From positions 1 through 39,973 of the forward strand of contig PXQN01000017.1 in the NCBI GenBank assembly GCA_003021305.1: 39,973 nucleotides of DNA, read 5' to 3'. Every line of letters begins with the position of its first letter. Position 1 is the first letter of the stretch. Source of the DNA: Halobacteriales archaeon QH_10_67_22 (GTDB lineage: Archaea; Halobacteriota; Halobacteria; Halobacteriales; Haloarculaceae). The notes beneath the pieces are model-generated. The model was not told the origin of the DNA. It did not search any database and saw only the letters and a list, made by a program, of their open reading frames with translations. Below, one piece after another: positions 30,967 to 39,539 of this stretch. A program made the translations under genes and the position numbers.

Positions 30967-31404
30967 ATGACGGACGCGCCAGCTGATGGTCTCCCGGACC
31001 TGAGTGAGACGGAGGCCGACGCCGTCCACGAGGTCGAACTCGGCATCGAGTGGCTGCGACGGGCACACGGCGACCTGCTGGGCGTCCACCACAAGACCGG
31101 CCACGCGTTCGACCACTTCGATGAAGCGGTGTCGCTGCTGGCGGCGGCCGGTCACGAGGACCTGGCCGACGCGTTGCTCGAAGACCACCTGACCAGTGGC
31201 GTCGTCGATGATCGCTGGACCTACGACTTGGTCGAATCGTTCGAGAGCGGGATCTACGACGACCTGAACGGGTTCGAACGACGCGTCCGCGAGGCGATCA
31301 CCGACGGCCAGCGCCACGTCGTCGAACGCCAGCAAGAACAGCGGTGGGAACGGCGCGCTGGCGACGAGCAGGCGACGGGCGAGACGACGTCCGGCGACGA
31401 GTGA
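30967..31404 (+). CDS. Hypothetical haloarchaeal protein
   Basis: 145 aa, soluble, mostly helical and acidic, His-rich in the first half (RRAHGDLLGVHHKTGHAFDH). No family recognised. EVELGIEWLRRAHGDLLG and ALLEDHLTSGVVDDRWTYDL look like conserved helical blocks; the His pairs could bind metal but this is unproven. C-terminus is a polar tail (EQATGETTSGDE). Confidence 0.65.
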   Translation: MTDAPADGLPDLSETEADAVHEVELGIEWLRRAHGDLLGVHHKTGHAFDHFDEAVSLLAAAGHEDLADALLEDHLTSGVVDDRWTYDLVESFESGIYDDLNGFERRVREAITDGQRHVVERQQEQRWERRAGDEQATGETTSGDE

Positions 31405-31482
31405 GAATCGGGTGGGCTGCTCCACAAGCGGTGGCGACGGAAAGACCCAAACCGGTAAGCCGCGGCGAGCGAACGGACGGAT

Positions 31483-31782
31483 ATGGACCACACCGGGTGG
31501 TCCGCGAGCGGGCGGCCGAGTTCGGGTTCGACGCGCTCGGTGACCGACTCGACGGGGATGTCGTGGTGCCGGGCGACGAAGCCTACGCCGAGGCCCGCCG
31601 CGTCTGGAACGGCATGTTCAACGAGTACCCCGCCGGGGTGTCCTACTGCGAGACGGTCTGTCGAATCCGGCGGGCTGGTCGTCGACTGCTCCCGGCTGAC
31701 GTGGGTCCGGGTCGACCCCGACGACCGGACGGTCCGGGGTCGCTACGACCCCGACGGCGTGTTCGCCTACGAACGGGAGTGA
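31483..31782 (+). pseudogene. FAD-binding (berberine-bridge-type) oxidase remnant
   Basis: Pieces of an FAD-linked oxidoreductase N-terminus are spread over two frames. After ATGGACCACACCGGGTGG the second frame gives VRERAAEFGFDALGDRLDGD and VVVPGDEAYAEARRVWNGMF, the typical 'P-G-D-x-x-Y-x-x-AR-x-VWNG' segment. The first frame resumes with SGGLVVDCSRLTWVRVDPDD and RTVRGRYDPDG, which in intact proteins follows the HNVAG flavin-attachment region. That region, and everything after the RTVR segment, is missing. So there are at least two frameshifts, an internal deletion and a 3' truncation. Confidence 0.65.
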
Positions 31783-31824
31783 CCGTTCGGTAGATACTTC
31801 CCCGTCGCTCTCCGAGCAGAAGAC

Positions 31825-31998
31825 ATGAGTGAGTTCACAGTGACCGGGCGCTGGCAGGCCCGCGACGGCTGGCAGTCGTTCGAGAAGACGATCGAGGCCG
31901 ACAACGAGGACGTCGCCCGAGAGCACACGTTCGCGGAGTTCGGGTCCAAACACGGGCTCAAACGTCCGCAGGTCGAGATAGAGGGGGTCGACGCATGA
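31825..31998 (+). CDS. rpl18a: Large-subunit ribosomal protein LX (L18a/L20a)
   Basis: 57 aa. FTVTGRWQARDGWQSFEKTI, then AREHTFAEFGSKHGLKRPQV and EIEGV, is the full archaeal LX/L18Ae protein of the 50S subunit. The stop overlaps the prefoldin start by four bases (ATGA). GTAGATACTT about 30 bases upstream is a fitting promoter. It heads the conserved rplX-pfdA-ftsY set; the usual upstream partners (rpl39e, rpl31e, tif6) are not present here, where the FAD-oxidase remnant lies instead. Confidence 0.93.
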   Translation: MSEFTVTGRWQARDGWQSFEKTIEADNEDVAREHTFAEFGSKHGLKRPQVEIEGVDA

Positions 31999-32459
31999 GC
32001 CTCGGTGGTGGCGGCGGCCAGCAGCAACTCCAGCAGTTGGCCCAGGAGCTCGAACAGATAGACGAACAGATCACGGCCCTCGAAGAGGAGGTCACGGCCC
32101 TGCAGACCGAGAAGACCGAGATCGACGAGGCCATCGAAGCCATCGACACCCTGGAGACCGGCGCCACGGTGCAGGTGCCCCTGGGCGGCGGCGCGTACGT
32201 CCGGGCCGAAGTCCAGAACATCGACGAGGTCATCGTCGAGTTCGGCGGCGGCTACGCGGCCGAACGCGGCCAGGGCGACGCGACCGAGACGCTCGAATCC
32301 AAGAAAGACACCCTCGACGAGCGCATCGAAGAGGTGCGCTCGGACATCGCGGAACTGGAGACCGAGAGCGAGGAACTCGAACAGCAGGCCCAGCAAATGC
32401 AACAACAGCAGATGCAACAGCAGATGCAACAGCAACAGCAGATACAAGACGACGAGTAA
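31995..32459 (+). CDS. pfdA: Prefoldin alpha subunit
   Basis: 154 aa. Two long coiled-coil helices (about 10-55 and 95-140) flank the beta-hairpin core TGATVQVPLGGGAYVRAEVQ / IDEVIVEFGGGYAAERG characteristic of alpha prefoldin. It works with the beta subunit in a jellyfish-shaped chaperone that hands unfolded proteins to the thermosome. The C-terminus is an unusual Gln/Met run (QQMQQQQMQQQMQQQQQ). Translationally coupled to rplX upstream; ftsY starts four bases after its stop. Confidence 0.95.
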   Translation: MSLGGGGGQQQLQQLAQELEQIDEQITALEEEVTALQTEKTEIDEAIEAIDTLETGATVQVPLGGGAYVRAEVQNIDEVIVEFGGGYAAERGQGDATETLESKKDTLDERIEEVRSDIAELETESEELEQQAQQMQQQQMQQQMQQQQQIQDDE

Positions 32460-32463
32460 CGGG

Positions 32464-33717
32464 ATGTTCGACGGACTGAAGGACAAACTCGGTCGCTTCA
32501 GCGACGACGTCGAGGAAGACGTCGACGACTCGGCGGTCGAGGGCGACGACGGGGCCGACGCCGACGCTGCGGACGCCGACACCGCCACGGCCGACGACAC
32601 GGAAGTGGCCGATACCGAACCGGGGGCGACCGAGAGCGGCGCCGACGGCCCGGGCGGGGAGTCCCGGGCGGCTGACGCGGACACCCCTCCGACGGCCGAC
32701 GAACCGACGGCCGAGACCGAGGCCGACGTCGACTCGGACGACGCCGCCGGGACCGAAGCCGAGGACGGTGACGGCGCCGACACAGCGGGCAGGACCGAGG
32801 ACGACGAGTCCGAGGCCGACGAGGACGACGGACGGAGCCTGAGCGAACGGGCGAAACTGTTCGCGACGGGCAAGACCGTCATCGACGAGGAGGACCTGCA
32901 GAGCCACCTCGACGACCTGGAGCTGGCGCTGTTGAGCAGCGACGTCGAGATGAGCGTCGCCGGGGAAGTGCTGGACGGCGTCGAGGCGAACCTCGCGGGA
33001 GAGACGCGCCGCCGGCTCTCCTCGACGGGGAGCATGGTCCGTGACGCCCTGCGGGAGGCGCTGTACGACGTGATCAGCGTCGGGCAGTTCGACTTCGACG
33101 AGCGGGTCGCCGAGGCGGACAAGCCGGTCGTGATCGTCTTCACCGGCGTCAACGGTGTCGGGAAGACGACGACAATTGCCAAGCTCGCCGACTATTTCGA
33201 GAAACAGGGCTACTCGTCGGTGCTGGCCAACGGCGACACCTACCGGGCGGGTGCCAACGAACAGCTCGAACAGCACGCCGAGAACCTCGGCAAGCGGATC
33301 ATCTCCCACGAACAGGGGTCGGACCCGACGGCCGTGATCTACGACGCCGTCGAATACGCCGAGGCCAACGACGTCGACGTCGTCCTCGGGGACACCGCCG
33401 GACGACTCCCCACCTCCGACGACCTGATGGACCAGCTGTCCAAGATCGACCGGATCATCGACCCGGACATGACGCTGTTCGTCGACGAGGCCGTCGCCGG
33501 CCAGGACGCGGTCAACCGCGCCCGCGAGTTCGACGACGCCGCCGAAATCGACGGGACCGTCCTCACCAAGACCGACACCGACTCACAGGGAGGCGCGGCG
33601 ATCTCGATCGCCCACGTCACCGGGAAGCCGATCCTCTTTCTCGGGACCGGTCAGGACTACGAGGACATCGAACGGTTCGACCCCGAGCGGATCGTCGACC
33701 GACTCCTGCCCGAGTAA
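32464..33717 (+). CDS. ftsY: Signal recognition particle receptor FtsY
   Basis: 417 aa. An N-terminal amphipathic MFDGLKDKLGRF is followed by about 110 residues of Asp/Glu/Ala/Thr linker, then the N domain and the SRP GTPase: G1 TGVNGVGKTTTIAKLA, the insertion-box motif NGDTYRAGANEQLEQHA, G3 LGDTAGRLPTSDDLMDQL, G4 LTKTDTDSQGGAAIS and G5 GKPILFLGTGQDYEDIERF. It docks ribosome-SRP complexes at the membrane. Members usually have DTAGR followed by a basic or His residue; LPTSDD here is a mild variant. Third gene of the rplX-pfdA-ftsY operon; ffh, often next, is not in the window. Confidence 0.96.
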   Translation: MFDGLKDKLGRFSDDVEEDVDDSAVEGDDGADADAADADTATADDTEVADTEPGATESGADGPGGESRAADADTPPTADEPTAETEADVDSDDAAGTEAEDGDGADTAGRTEDDESEADEDDGRSLSERAKLFATGKTVIDEEDLQSHLDDLELALLSSDVEMSVAGEVLDGVEANLAGETRRRLSSTGSMVRDALREALYDVISVGQFDFDERVAEADKPVVIVFTGVNGVGKTTTIAKLADYFEKQGYSSVLANGDTYRAGANEQLEQHAENLGKRIISHEQGSDPTAVIYDAVEYAEANDVDVVLGDTAGRLPTSDDLMDQLSKIDRIIDPDMTLFVDEAVAGQDAVNRAREFDDAAEIDGTVLTKTDTDSQGGAAISIAHVTGKPILFLGTGQDYEDIERFDPERIVDRLLPE

Positions 33718-33829
33718 CGGCCGGGAACCGTCGGTACGGGCCGACCGGGGATCGGTTCCGTGGACACGCCGCTCCGCGCTCTTTCTGTGAGACGGGCATA
33801 AACGATTGACACTGGTGAGAACGGGTTCA

Positions 33830-33936
33830 TACGGTCGTGCGTACCTAATTTCTGCAGTGTCGGTTCGGATCGGCGTTTCGGACCACGGGGACAGTCGTCT
33901 GTTACGTGGGCATAAAAAGAATTACGCACGACCGTA
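33830..33936. mobile_element. MITE family A, copy A6 (107 bp)
   Basis: A1 orientation, TIRs intact, TSD TCA (33827-33829, 33937-33939). The right TCA is the stop codon (TGA on the minus strand) of the small acidic protein gene that follows. Confidence 0.9.
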
Positions 33937-34101
33937 TCAGTCGTCCCGCTCGTCGGAGAGGTGCTCCCAGACTTCCGCACAGCCACAACCGTCGTCGATG
34001 CCGTCGAGGTATGTTGTGTCGATGTCCTCGTAGTCGCCGTCGTCAGGTTCGTCCGCCTCGTCGACTGTCTCGGCCGTCGCCGTCTCGCCGCTCTCGGTCA
34101 T
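33937..34101 (-). CDS. Small acidic CGC-motif protein
   Basis: 54 aa, strongly acidic (DEADEPDDGDYEDIDTTYLD) with a conserved-looking C-terminus IDDGCGCAEVWEHLSDERDD. Two cysteines in GCGCAEVWEHL hint at metal or thiol chemistry; I recall similar small haloarchaeal proteins but no function. The start at ATG 34101 is supported by GTGTTTATAC (34131-34140) about 30 bases upstream; longer in-frame versions have implausible composition. The stop is the TSD of MITE A6. Confidence 0.65.
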   Translation of the reverse strand: MTESGETATAETVDEADEPDDGDYEDIDTTYLDGIDDGCGCAEVWEHLSDERDD

Positions 34102-34140
34102 TCGGGTATCCCACCCTATACCCCGAATCAGTATAAACAC

Positions 34141-34557
34141 CCGCTGACCCCACGTCACTCGCCACTGCTCGGTGACAGCGACAATACTTTCCGGTTCCGG
34201 AACGGTGTCGAACGGACGGATCAGCGTGCAGTCACCGGGTTTTCGCCTCTGACTGTGCGTGTGTGTCACATGACAAAGGGAGAAACCACCAGACCGCGCT
34301 CCAGCACACCACAGCGCCTGTTTCGGTCCGGTCTGAGCCGACCGAACCGGTTCGAGCGCGTCACACGTAGCGGCAATCGTGGTGGGGTTTCGGTTTGACG
34401 TGGCAGGGTTGGCCGAGACGAGCAGATACAGGGAAGGGGGGAGCGAATGGGGGGCCACACGCGCACGACGCGCGGAACCTATCATGATGGTCACTGATCC
34501 GGCGACGCCGGTCTCCGGTGTCACGACGACGAACCGACGAGCGAACGAGGGGTTCGC
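34141..34557. other. Long intergenic region upstream of the reductase, with palindrome
   Basis: No convincing gene in about 417 bases. It contains a perfect 12-bp palindrome CGAACCGGTTCG (34343-34354) next to CCGGTCTGAGCCGACCG, and TATCATGATGG at about 34481, which could be promoter or operator parts for the reductase operon. Confidence 0.4.
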
Positions 34558-34620
34558 ATGAACACCGATAGAGCGCCGCTCTATCGAGCACACGCTCGCC
34601 ACCGGAGGTGGCTCGCATGA
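34558..34620 (+). CDS. 20-codon upstream frame coupled to the reductase gene
   Basis: ATGAACACC... to TGA, 20 codons, basic product (LYRAHARHRRWLA at its end). Its TGA overlaps the reductase ATG (ATGA, 34617-34620). It contains an 8-bp hairpin CGATAGAG-CGCCG-CTCTATCG (34566-34586) and the reductase's GGAGGTGG ribosome-binding site. The sequence CGCATGAACAC occurs at both starts, so it may have arisen by local duplication. Could be a regulatory leader or chance. Confidence 0.35.
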   Translation: MNTDRAPLYRAHARHRRWLA

Positions 34621-36344
34621 ACACTGTCGAAGAGTGGAAACAAAAGAAACACCCGCTGGACGTCATCGAAGACCTCAAGCGCTACGCCGAGGAAGAACTG
34701 GACTTCGACGAGATCGAGGACCGTGCCGGCGGCGGCGAGTGGGAGCGCCTGAAGTGGGCCGGCATGTACAGCCACGGCCGCAAGCAGGGCTATTTTATGA
34801 TGCGGACCAAGGTTCCCGGGGGGTACCTGACGCCCGAGCAGGCCGAGGTCATCGGCGAAGTCGCCGAGGCGTACGCCGTCGCCCCCGAGAAGTACGGCGG
34901 CGAGGAACAGAACGACATCTGGGGGGACGCCTATCTGGACATCACGACCCGCCAGGACATCCAGAAACACTGGATCCGCGTCGAGGACGTGCCCGAGATA
35001 TGGAGCAAGTACGACGAGGTCGGCCTGACGACGATCCAGGGCTGTGGTGACTCGGCGCGAAACGTCCTGGGCTGTCCGGCCGCCGGCCTGGACGGTCACG
35101 AGTGTTTCGACGCCCAGCCCGTCATCGACGCCGTCTCGGACTTCTTCACCGAGAACCGCGAGTACGCCAACCTCCCCCGGAAGTTCAAGATGACCATCAC
35201 CGGGTGCAAACACGACTGCGGGCAGTCACAGATCAACGACGTGGGGATGACGCCGGCCCGGAAAGAAGTCGACGGCGAGGAGATCTACGGCTTCCACTGC
35301 AAGGTCGGCGGCGGTCTCTCGGACGGCCCGCGGATGGCCACGGGGATGGACGTGTTCGTCCCGCCGGGCGACGCCGTCGAATTCTGTCGCGCTATCGCCC
35401 AGACGTTCAAAGAGCTGGGCGACCGCAACAACCGCGGGGTCTGCCGGATGCGCTATCTCGTCCAGCAGCTGGGCACTGAAAAGTTCGAGCGGGCCGTCCG
35501 CACCCGCTGTGAGGTCGAGTTGCCCACAAGCGGCGTCGACCTGACGGAGGGGTACACGGGCGACCACGTCGGCGTCCACGACCAGAAACAGGACGGTCTG
35601 AACTACGTCGGGTTCAACGTCATCGCCGGCCGGATGGGCGGCGACGAGTTCGCCGAGGCCGCCCGCGCCGCCAGGGAGTACGGCACCGACGAGGCCTCGG
35701 TCCGCCTGGCGACCGACCAGAACTTCCTCGTCACCCACATCCCCGACGAGAACGTCTCCGAACTGCTGAACGAGCCCTTCGCCCGCAAGTACAGCCCGGA
35801 CCCGGGTCCGTTCTCGCGGGGTGCGGTCGGCTGTACGGGCTCTGAGTTCTGTAACTACGGCATCATCGAGACGAAAAACCGCGTCTACCGGTGGGCCAAG
35901 GCCCTGGACCGCAAGATCGACACGCCCGAGGACCTTGACGTGGTGCGGATGCACATGTCGGGCTGTTCTGCCTCGTGTGCCCAGCCCCAGATCGCCGACA
36001 TCGGTTTCCGCGGCGAGACGGTCCAGGTCGACGACCCCGGGACCACCACCAACGAGGAGGGCGACAACATCGTCGAGGGGATGGACTTCGGTCTCGGCGG
36101 GGCGCTGGGCACCGACAACGAGTTCCTCGATTGGGTCGAGAACGCCGTCCCCGCCAGCGCGGTCATCCCGGCCATCGAACAGCTGTTCGACGCCTACGTC
36201 GCGGAGCGCGAGGAGGGCGAACGCTTCTACGAGTGGTCGCGCCGGGTCGACAACGACCGCCTGCGCGCGGTCATGCAACGGGCCGACGCCAACGTCTCCG
36301 GCGGGATCGCCCACGACGGCGAGGGAGGTGTCGCCGATGACTGA
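34617..36344 (+). CDS. nirA: Ferredoxin-dependent nitrite/sulfite reductase
   Basis: 575 aa. Siroheme and [4Fe-4S] ligands are in GCTGSEFCNYG (Cys about 406 and 412) and SGCSASCAQPQ (about 450 and 454), the C-x5-C...C-x3-C pattern of the NirA/Sir family. The two ferrodoxin-like halves are seen (YLDITTRQDIQKHWIRVEDV and VRLATDQNFLVTHIPDENV; TITGCKHDCGQSQIND in the first half). It reduces nitrite to ammonium or sulfite to sulfide with six ferredoxin electrons; which one is not certain, though length and wording suit haloarchaeal NirA. ATG at 34617 has GGAGGTGG upstream. The stop overlaps the next gene's start (ATGACTGA). Confidence 0.85.
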   Translation: MNTVEEWKQKKHPLDVIEDLKRYAEEELDFDEIEDRAGGGEWERLKWAGMYSHGRKQGYFMMRTKVPGGYLTPEQAEVIGEVAEAYAVAPEKYGGEEQNDIWGDAYLDITTRQDIQKHWIRVEDVPEIWSKYDEVGLTTIQGCGDSARNVLGCPAAGLDGHECFDAQPVIDAVSDFFTENREYANLPRKFKMTITGCKHDCGQSQINDVGMTPARKEVDGEEIYGFHCKVGGGLSDGPRMATGMDVFVPPGDAVEFCRAIAQTFKELGDRNNRGVCRMRYLVQQLGTEKFERAVRTRCEVELPTSGVDLTEGYTGDHVGVHDQKQDGLNYVGFNVIAGRMGGDEFAEAARAAREYGTDEASVRLATDQNFLVTHIPDENVSELLNEPFARKYSPDPGPFSRGAVGCTGSEFCNYGIIETKNRVYRWAKALDRKIDTPEDLDVVRMHMSGCSASCAQPQIADIGFRGETVQVDDPGTTTNEEGDNIVEGMDFGLGGALGTDNEFLDWVENAVPASAVIPAIEQLFDAYVAEREEGERFYEWSRRVDNDRLRAVMQRADANVSGGIAHDGEGGVADD

Positions 36345-37982
36345 GGACGACCCGATGCCGGGCGTCCCCGAGACCGACGCCGACGACGATCCGTCCGTCC
36401 CGAAGACGTCCGGCGTCAGCGTCGACCGGCCCGCGACCGAGAGCAAGACGATCCCCGGCGACCAGGTCGGACCGGCCGACGAGGAGTACGTCTACCACGA
36501 CCCCGACAGCGGTGACCGTGGCGGTCACGACCACGGTGACGGTCACGAGCGCGTCCACGACGACGGCGGGTGGAGCTCGGGAGGGTCGTGTGGCTGTGGC
36601 GGACAGGACGCCGGGGCGCGGACGGACCGGCGCGCCGATCAGCCGGCGAGTGCCGTCCCCGACGGGGCACCCGGGAGCGACGGCTCGGGGGAACTCGCCT
36701 CGGACGGCGGAACGACACCGTCGAACGTCGACGACCAGGGACAGCTGCGCGATCTGGAGTTCACGAAACCGGCCGAGGGCAAGAGCCAGGACTTGGAGGA
36801 GACGGCGCCCGACCAGCGCGTCCAGCGGCCCGGCGAGGAAGACCTGGCGCTGGACACGCCGTCCTACGAGATCCGCTCGCAGATGAACGACATCGAGACG
36901 CCCGACGACAAGACGTGGTTCATGGAGCTGGACGAGGCGGTCATCGACGACGACCGCTGTATCCAGTGTGGGACCTGTGTCGCTGCTGGGACTTCTGTCC
37001 CCGCGGCGGCCTGCGCTACGAGCGCCAGTGGAAGATCACCGGCGGCGACGACAACGTCAAGGGCGCGGGCGACCCGATCACGGAGTTCTCCGCGAAAGTC
37101 GAGGACGACTGGCGCGAGAACGCCCAGGACGGTGGACTGGTCACCGCCGTGCTGGTCCACCTGCTCGAAGCCGGCGAGATCGACGGCGCGCTCATCGCCA
37201 CCGAGTCCGACGAGGACCCCTGGAAAGCCGAGTCGTTCCTCGCGACCACGCCCGAGGAGTGTATCGACAACGCCGGCAGCTGGTACAACCAGACGATGGC
37301 ACTCGGGAATCTCGACCTCGAACAGTGGGAACACAAACTCGACGTCTCCCTGGAGGAGGCCTCGCTCGCACTCGTCGGGACGCCTTGCGAGATAGAGGGG
37401 ATCCGGGCCCTGCAGGACTTCGCGTGGGACTACGCTAGCCACGAGTCCGGCGTCCGCTCGATCGACTACGCGATCGCCCTGATGTGTACGAAGAACTTCA
37501 ACTACCGGAAGCTGATGGGCGAGAAACTCGTCGAGGAGCGGGGCATCGACCTGGACGACGTCGCGAAGATGGACGTGCTCCACGGCAAGATGATGGCCAT
37601 CGGCGAGGACGGCGAGATGCTCGTCGAGGAAGACGTCGAGAACTTCCACGACGCCGCGCTCAAGGGCTGTGACGAGTGTGCCGACTTCACGGGGTACTGT
37701 GCGGACCTGACGGTGGGGTCGGTCGGCTCCTCGGAGGAGTACTCGTCGGTCATCGTCCGCACCGAGCAGGGGATGGACGCCTGGAACCGCACGAAAGCGG
37801 ACCTGGACTACCACGACCTGGAGGACCGCTCGGCGGTCGGCAAGCTCCAGGGCTGGGACAAGAAGAAGGCCTTCGACTCGCTGGAGCGGCCCTTCGACCC
37901 CGACGCGCCGCGGTTCATCGAGTACACCGAACACGCCGAACACTACGGCACCGAGACGAACCCACACGACCGCGGGCACTGA
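36337..37982 (+). pseudogene. Ferredoxin-FrhB-like protein broken by frameshift/deletion
   Basis: First frame, from ATG 36337: an acidic, His-rich N-terminal region (GGHDHGDGHERVHDDGG, GGSCGCGG), then DDDRCIQCGTCV, the first half of a 2[4Fe-4S] ferredoxin domain, at about 36950-36985. After that the frame turns into Ala/Ser/Thr-rich nonsense. The other frame resumes at once with CWDFCPRGGLRYERQWKITG and a complete coenzyme F420 hydrogenase/dehydrogenase beta-subunit-like (FrhB) domain (VGTPCEIEGIRALQDF, CDECADFTGYCADLTVGSVG) to 37982. The second CxxCxxC stretch is missing, so a deletion of a few dozen codons probably caused the shift. Partner of the reductase, likely its electron donor. Confidence 0.75.
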
Positions 37983-38043
37983 GTATCGACGGGTCCACCC
38001 CTCGCACAAGACATATTACCGGTCCCCTGTCAGGAAGTCCCGG

Positions 38044-39276
38044 ATGACACCTCGCACTCGCAGAGGCCTCCTCCGGGCCGGTGGCGTGGCGCTGGGCGGA
38101 CTCCTGGCCGGCTGTAACGCCGACGTGTTCGGCGGCGACGAGGACGAGTTTCCGCCGCCGGCCCCGACGTCGGCGGCACCGTCGGAGCCGCAGTCGATGC
38201 CGACGGGGACGGCGTGGCCGCGGTTCGGGGCCGACGCGGGCAACACGGGCCACCGACCGGGGGTGACGGCGGTGCCCGACGACCCGACCGTCTACTGGTC
38301 GTTTTTCACACAGGCGACGCCACCGGTCGTCGAGGACGGAACGCTGTACACCGTCGAGACCAACGGGGGAACGGCTCTCGTCGCTCGCGACGCGGCGACC
38401 GGGCGGGTCGAGTGGACCGCGGAGACGGAGTTCGGCGGCGCACTCGGCGTTCCGGCCGTCGCGGGCGACCGGCTCGTCGTCCAGAGTTTCACCCGTCTTC
38501 TGACGTTCGACCGCGAGACCGGCGACCCGGAGTGGAACCGGGCGGTCGGCAGCGGGCAACCGGGGTCGCCGGTCGTTGTCGACGGCGCCGTCTATCTCGC
38601 GAACGACTCCTTCGACGGCGACCCCGCCGTGGTCTTCGCGTGCGATCTCGCGACCGGCGAGGAACGCTGGACCCACGAACTCGGTTCGAGCGAGCACCTC
38701 CGTGGCTCGGTCGCAGTCGCCGACCGGAGCGTCTTCGTCGGGGCCGGCGACCTCGTCGCGCTCGACGTCGACGATGGCACGGAACGCTGGCGAACGCCGT
38801 TCGCGGACCCGGTCGAGACGACGCCGACCGTCGACGACGGGACGGTCTACGTCACCGACGCTCGCGGGACCTGTCACGCGGTATCGACGGCCGACGGGAC
38901 CGAGCAGTGGACTGCGAGCGTGGGCGAACCCGCGCGGGGAACGGCCGCTGCTGTCGCCGACGGTGCGGTGTACGTCGGAACGACCACGGGGTTACACGCC
39001 ATCTCGAACGCGGGCGAGCGCCGCTGGCAGGTGGATCTGACCGACGCCGTCACGCCCAGCGTCGACACCGAAAGTGTGTACGTGGGCGAGAACGGGTTCG
39101 AGAACCGAGCGATCGTCGCCGTGAATCGGGCCGACGGAACCGAGCGCTGGCGTCGAAACACGGCCGAACGACAGGTTTCGGACACGATACAGGCCGGTGT
39201 CCGCGGTCCCCCGACGACGGTCGAGGGCGGCCTCTACGTCGTCGCCGCCGACGGGATCCGCGCGTTCGGTCGGTGA
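38044..39276 (+). CDS. Tat lipoprotein with PQQ-type beta-propeller
   Basis: 410 aa. TRRGLLRAGGVALGGLLAGC gives twin arginine plus lipobox (Cys about 24). A short Pro/Ser linker leads to WPRFGADAGNTGHRPG, the usual start of haloarchaeal PQQ-like propellers, and seven or so blades with 'VYV...G-x-x-x-A-x-DAATG/DDGTERW' repeats (ALDVDDGTERWRTPF, AVSTADGTEQWTASV). Lipid-anchored outside the cell; ligand unknown. ACATATTACC about 31 bases upstream of the ATG is the promoter. Paralogous in design to the gene at 9301-10611. Confidence 0.88.
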   Translation: MTPRTRRGLLRAGGVALGGLLAGCNADVFGGDEDEFPPPAPTSAAPSEPQSMPTGTAWPRFGADAGNTGHRPGVTAVPDDPTVYWSFFTQATPPVVEDGTLYTVETNGGTALVARDAATGRVEWTAETEFGGALGVPAVAGDRLVVQSFTRLLTFDRETGDPEWNRAVGSGQPGSPVVVDGAVYLANDSFDGDPAVVFACDLATGEERWTHELGSSEHLRGSVAVADRSVFVGAGDLVALDVDDGTERWRTPFADPVETTPTVDDGTVYVTDARGTCHAVSTADGTEQWTASVGEPARGTAAAVADGAVYVGTTTGLHAISNAGERRWQVDLTDAVTPSVDTESVYVGENGFENRAIVAVNRADGTERWRRNTAERQVSDTIQAGVRGPPTTVEGGLYVVAADGIRAFGR

Positions 39277-39320
39277 ATCGCCCGAACCTCGTTCCAGCGG
39301 CGCGTCGACGGACTCCTCGT

Positions 39321-39539
39321 CTAGATGACCTTCTCGGTCCGAGCGACCACCGTCGAGACCATGTCGGCGACGTAGACGACAGCGCCGACCAGCATCAGCA
39401 GACTCACGACGACCGCCTGCATCGGGTGCCCGGCGTAAAGGTTCCACCCCGCCAGCACGACGCCGAGCGTGACGACCCATCCCCAGCACGCCATACACAG
39501 TTTCGTCCGCGACCAGTCGGTGATCGAGGCGACGCTCAC
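39321..39539 (-). CDS. Small two-helix membrane protein
   Basis: 72 aa from GTG 39539. Two hydrophobic helices (LCMACWGWVVTLGVVLAGWN and MQAVVVSLLMLVGAVVYVAD) with a short basic N-terminus and VVARTEKVI at the end. C-M-A-C before helix 1 is notable. Not recognised as a named family. Confidence 0.6.
   Translation of the reverse strand: MSVASITDWSRTKLCMACWGWVVTLGVVLAGWNLYAGHPMQAVVVSLLMLVGAVVYVADMVSTVVARTEKVI

Noticed and set aside
31483-31782. A 99-codon intact gene at the FAD-oxidase remnant
   Set aside because: The single open frame is Ser/Thr/Arg-rich in its first half, whereas the recognisable oxidase motifs alternate between two frames, so a pseudogene fits better.
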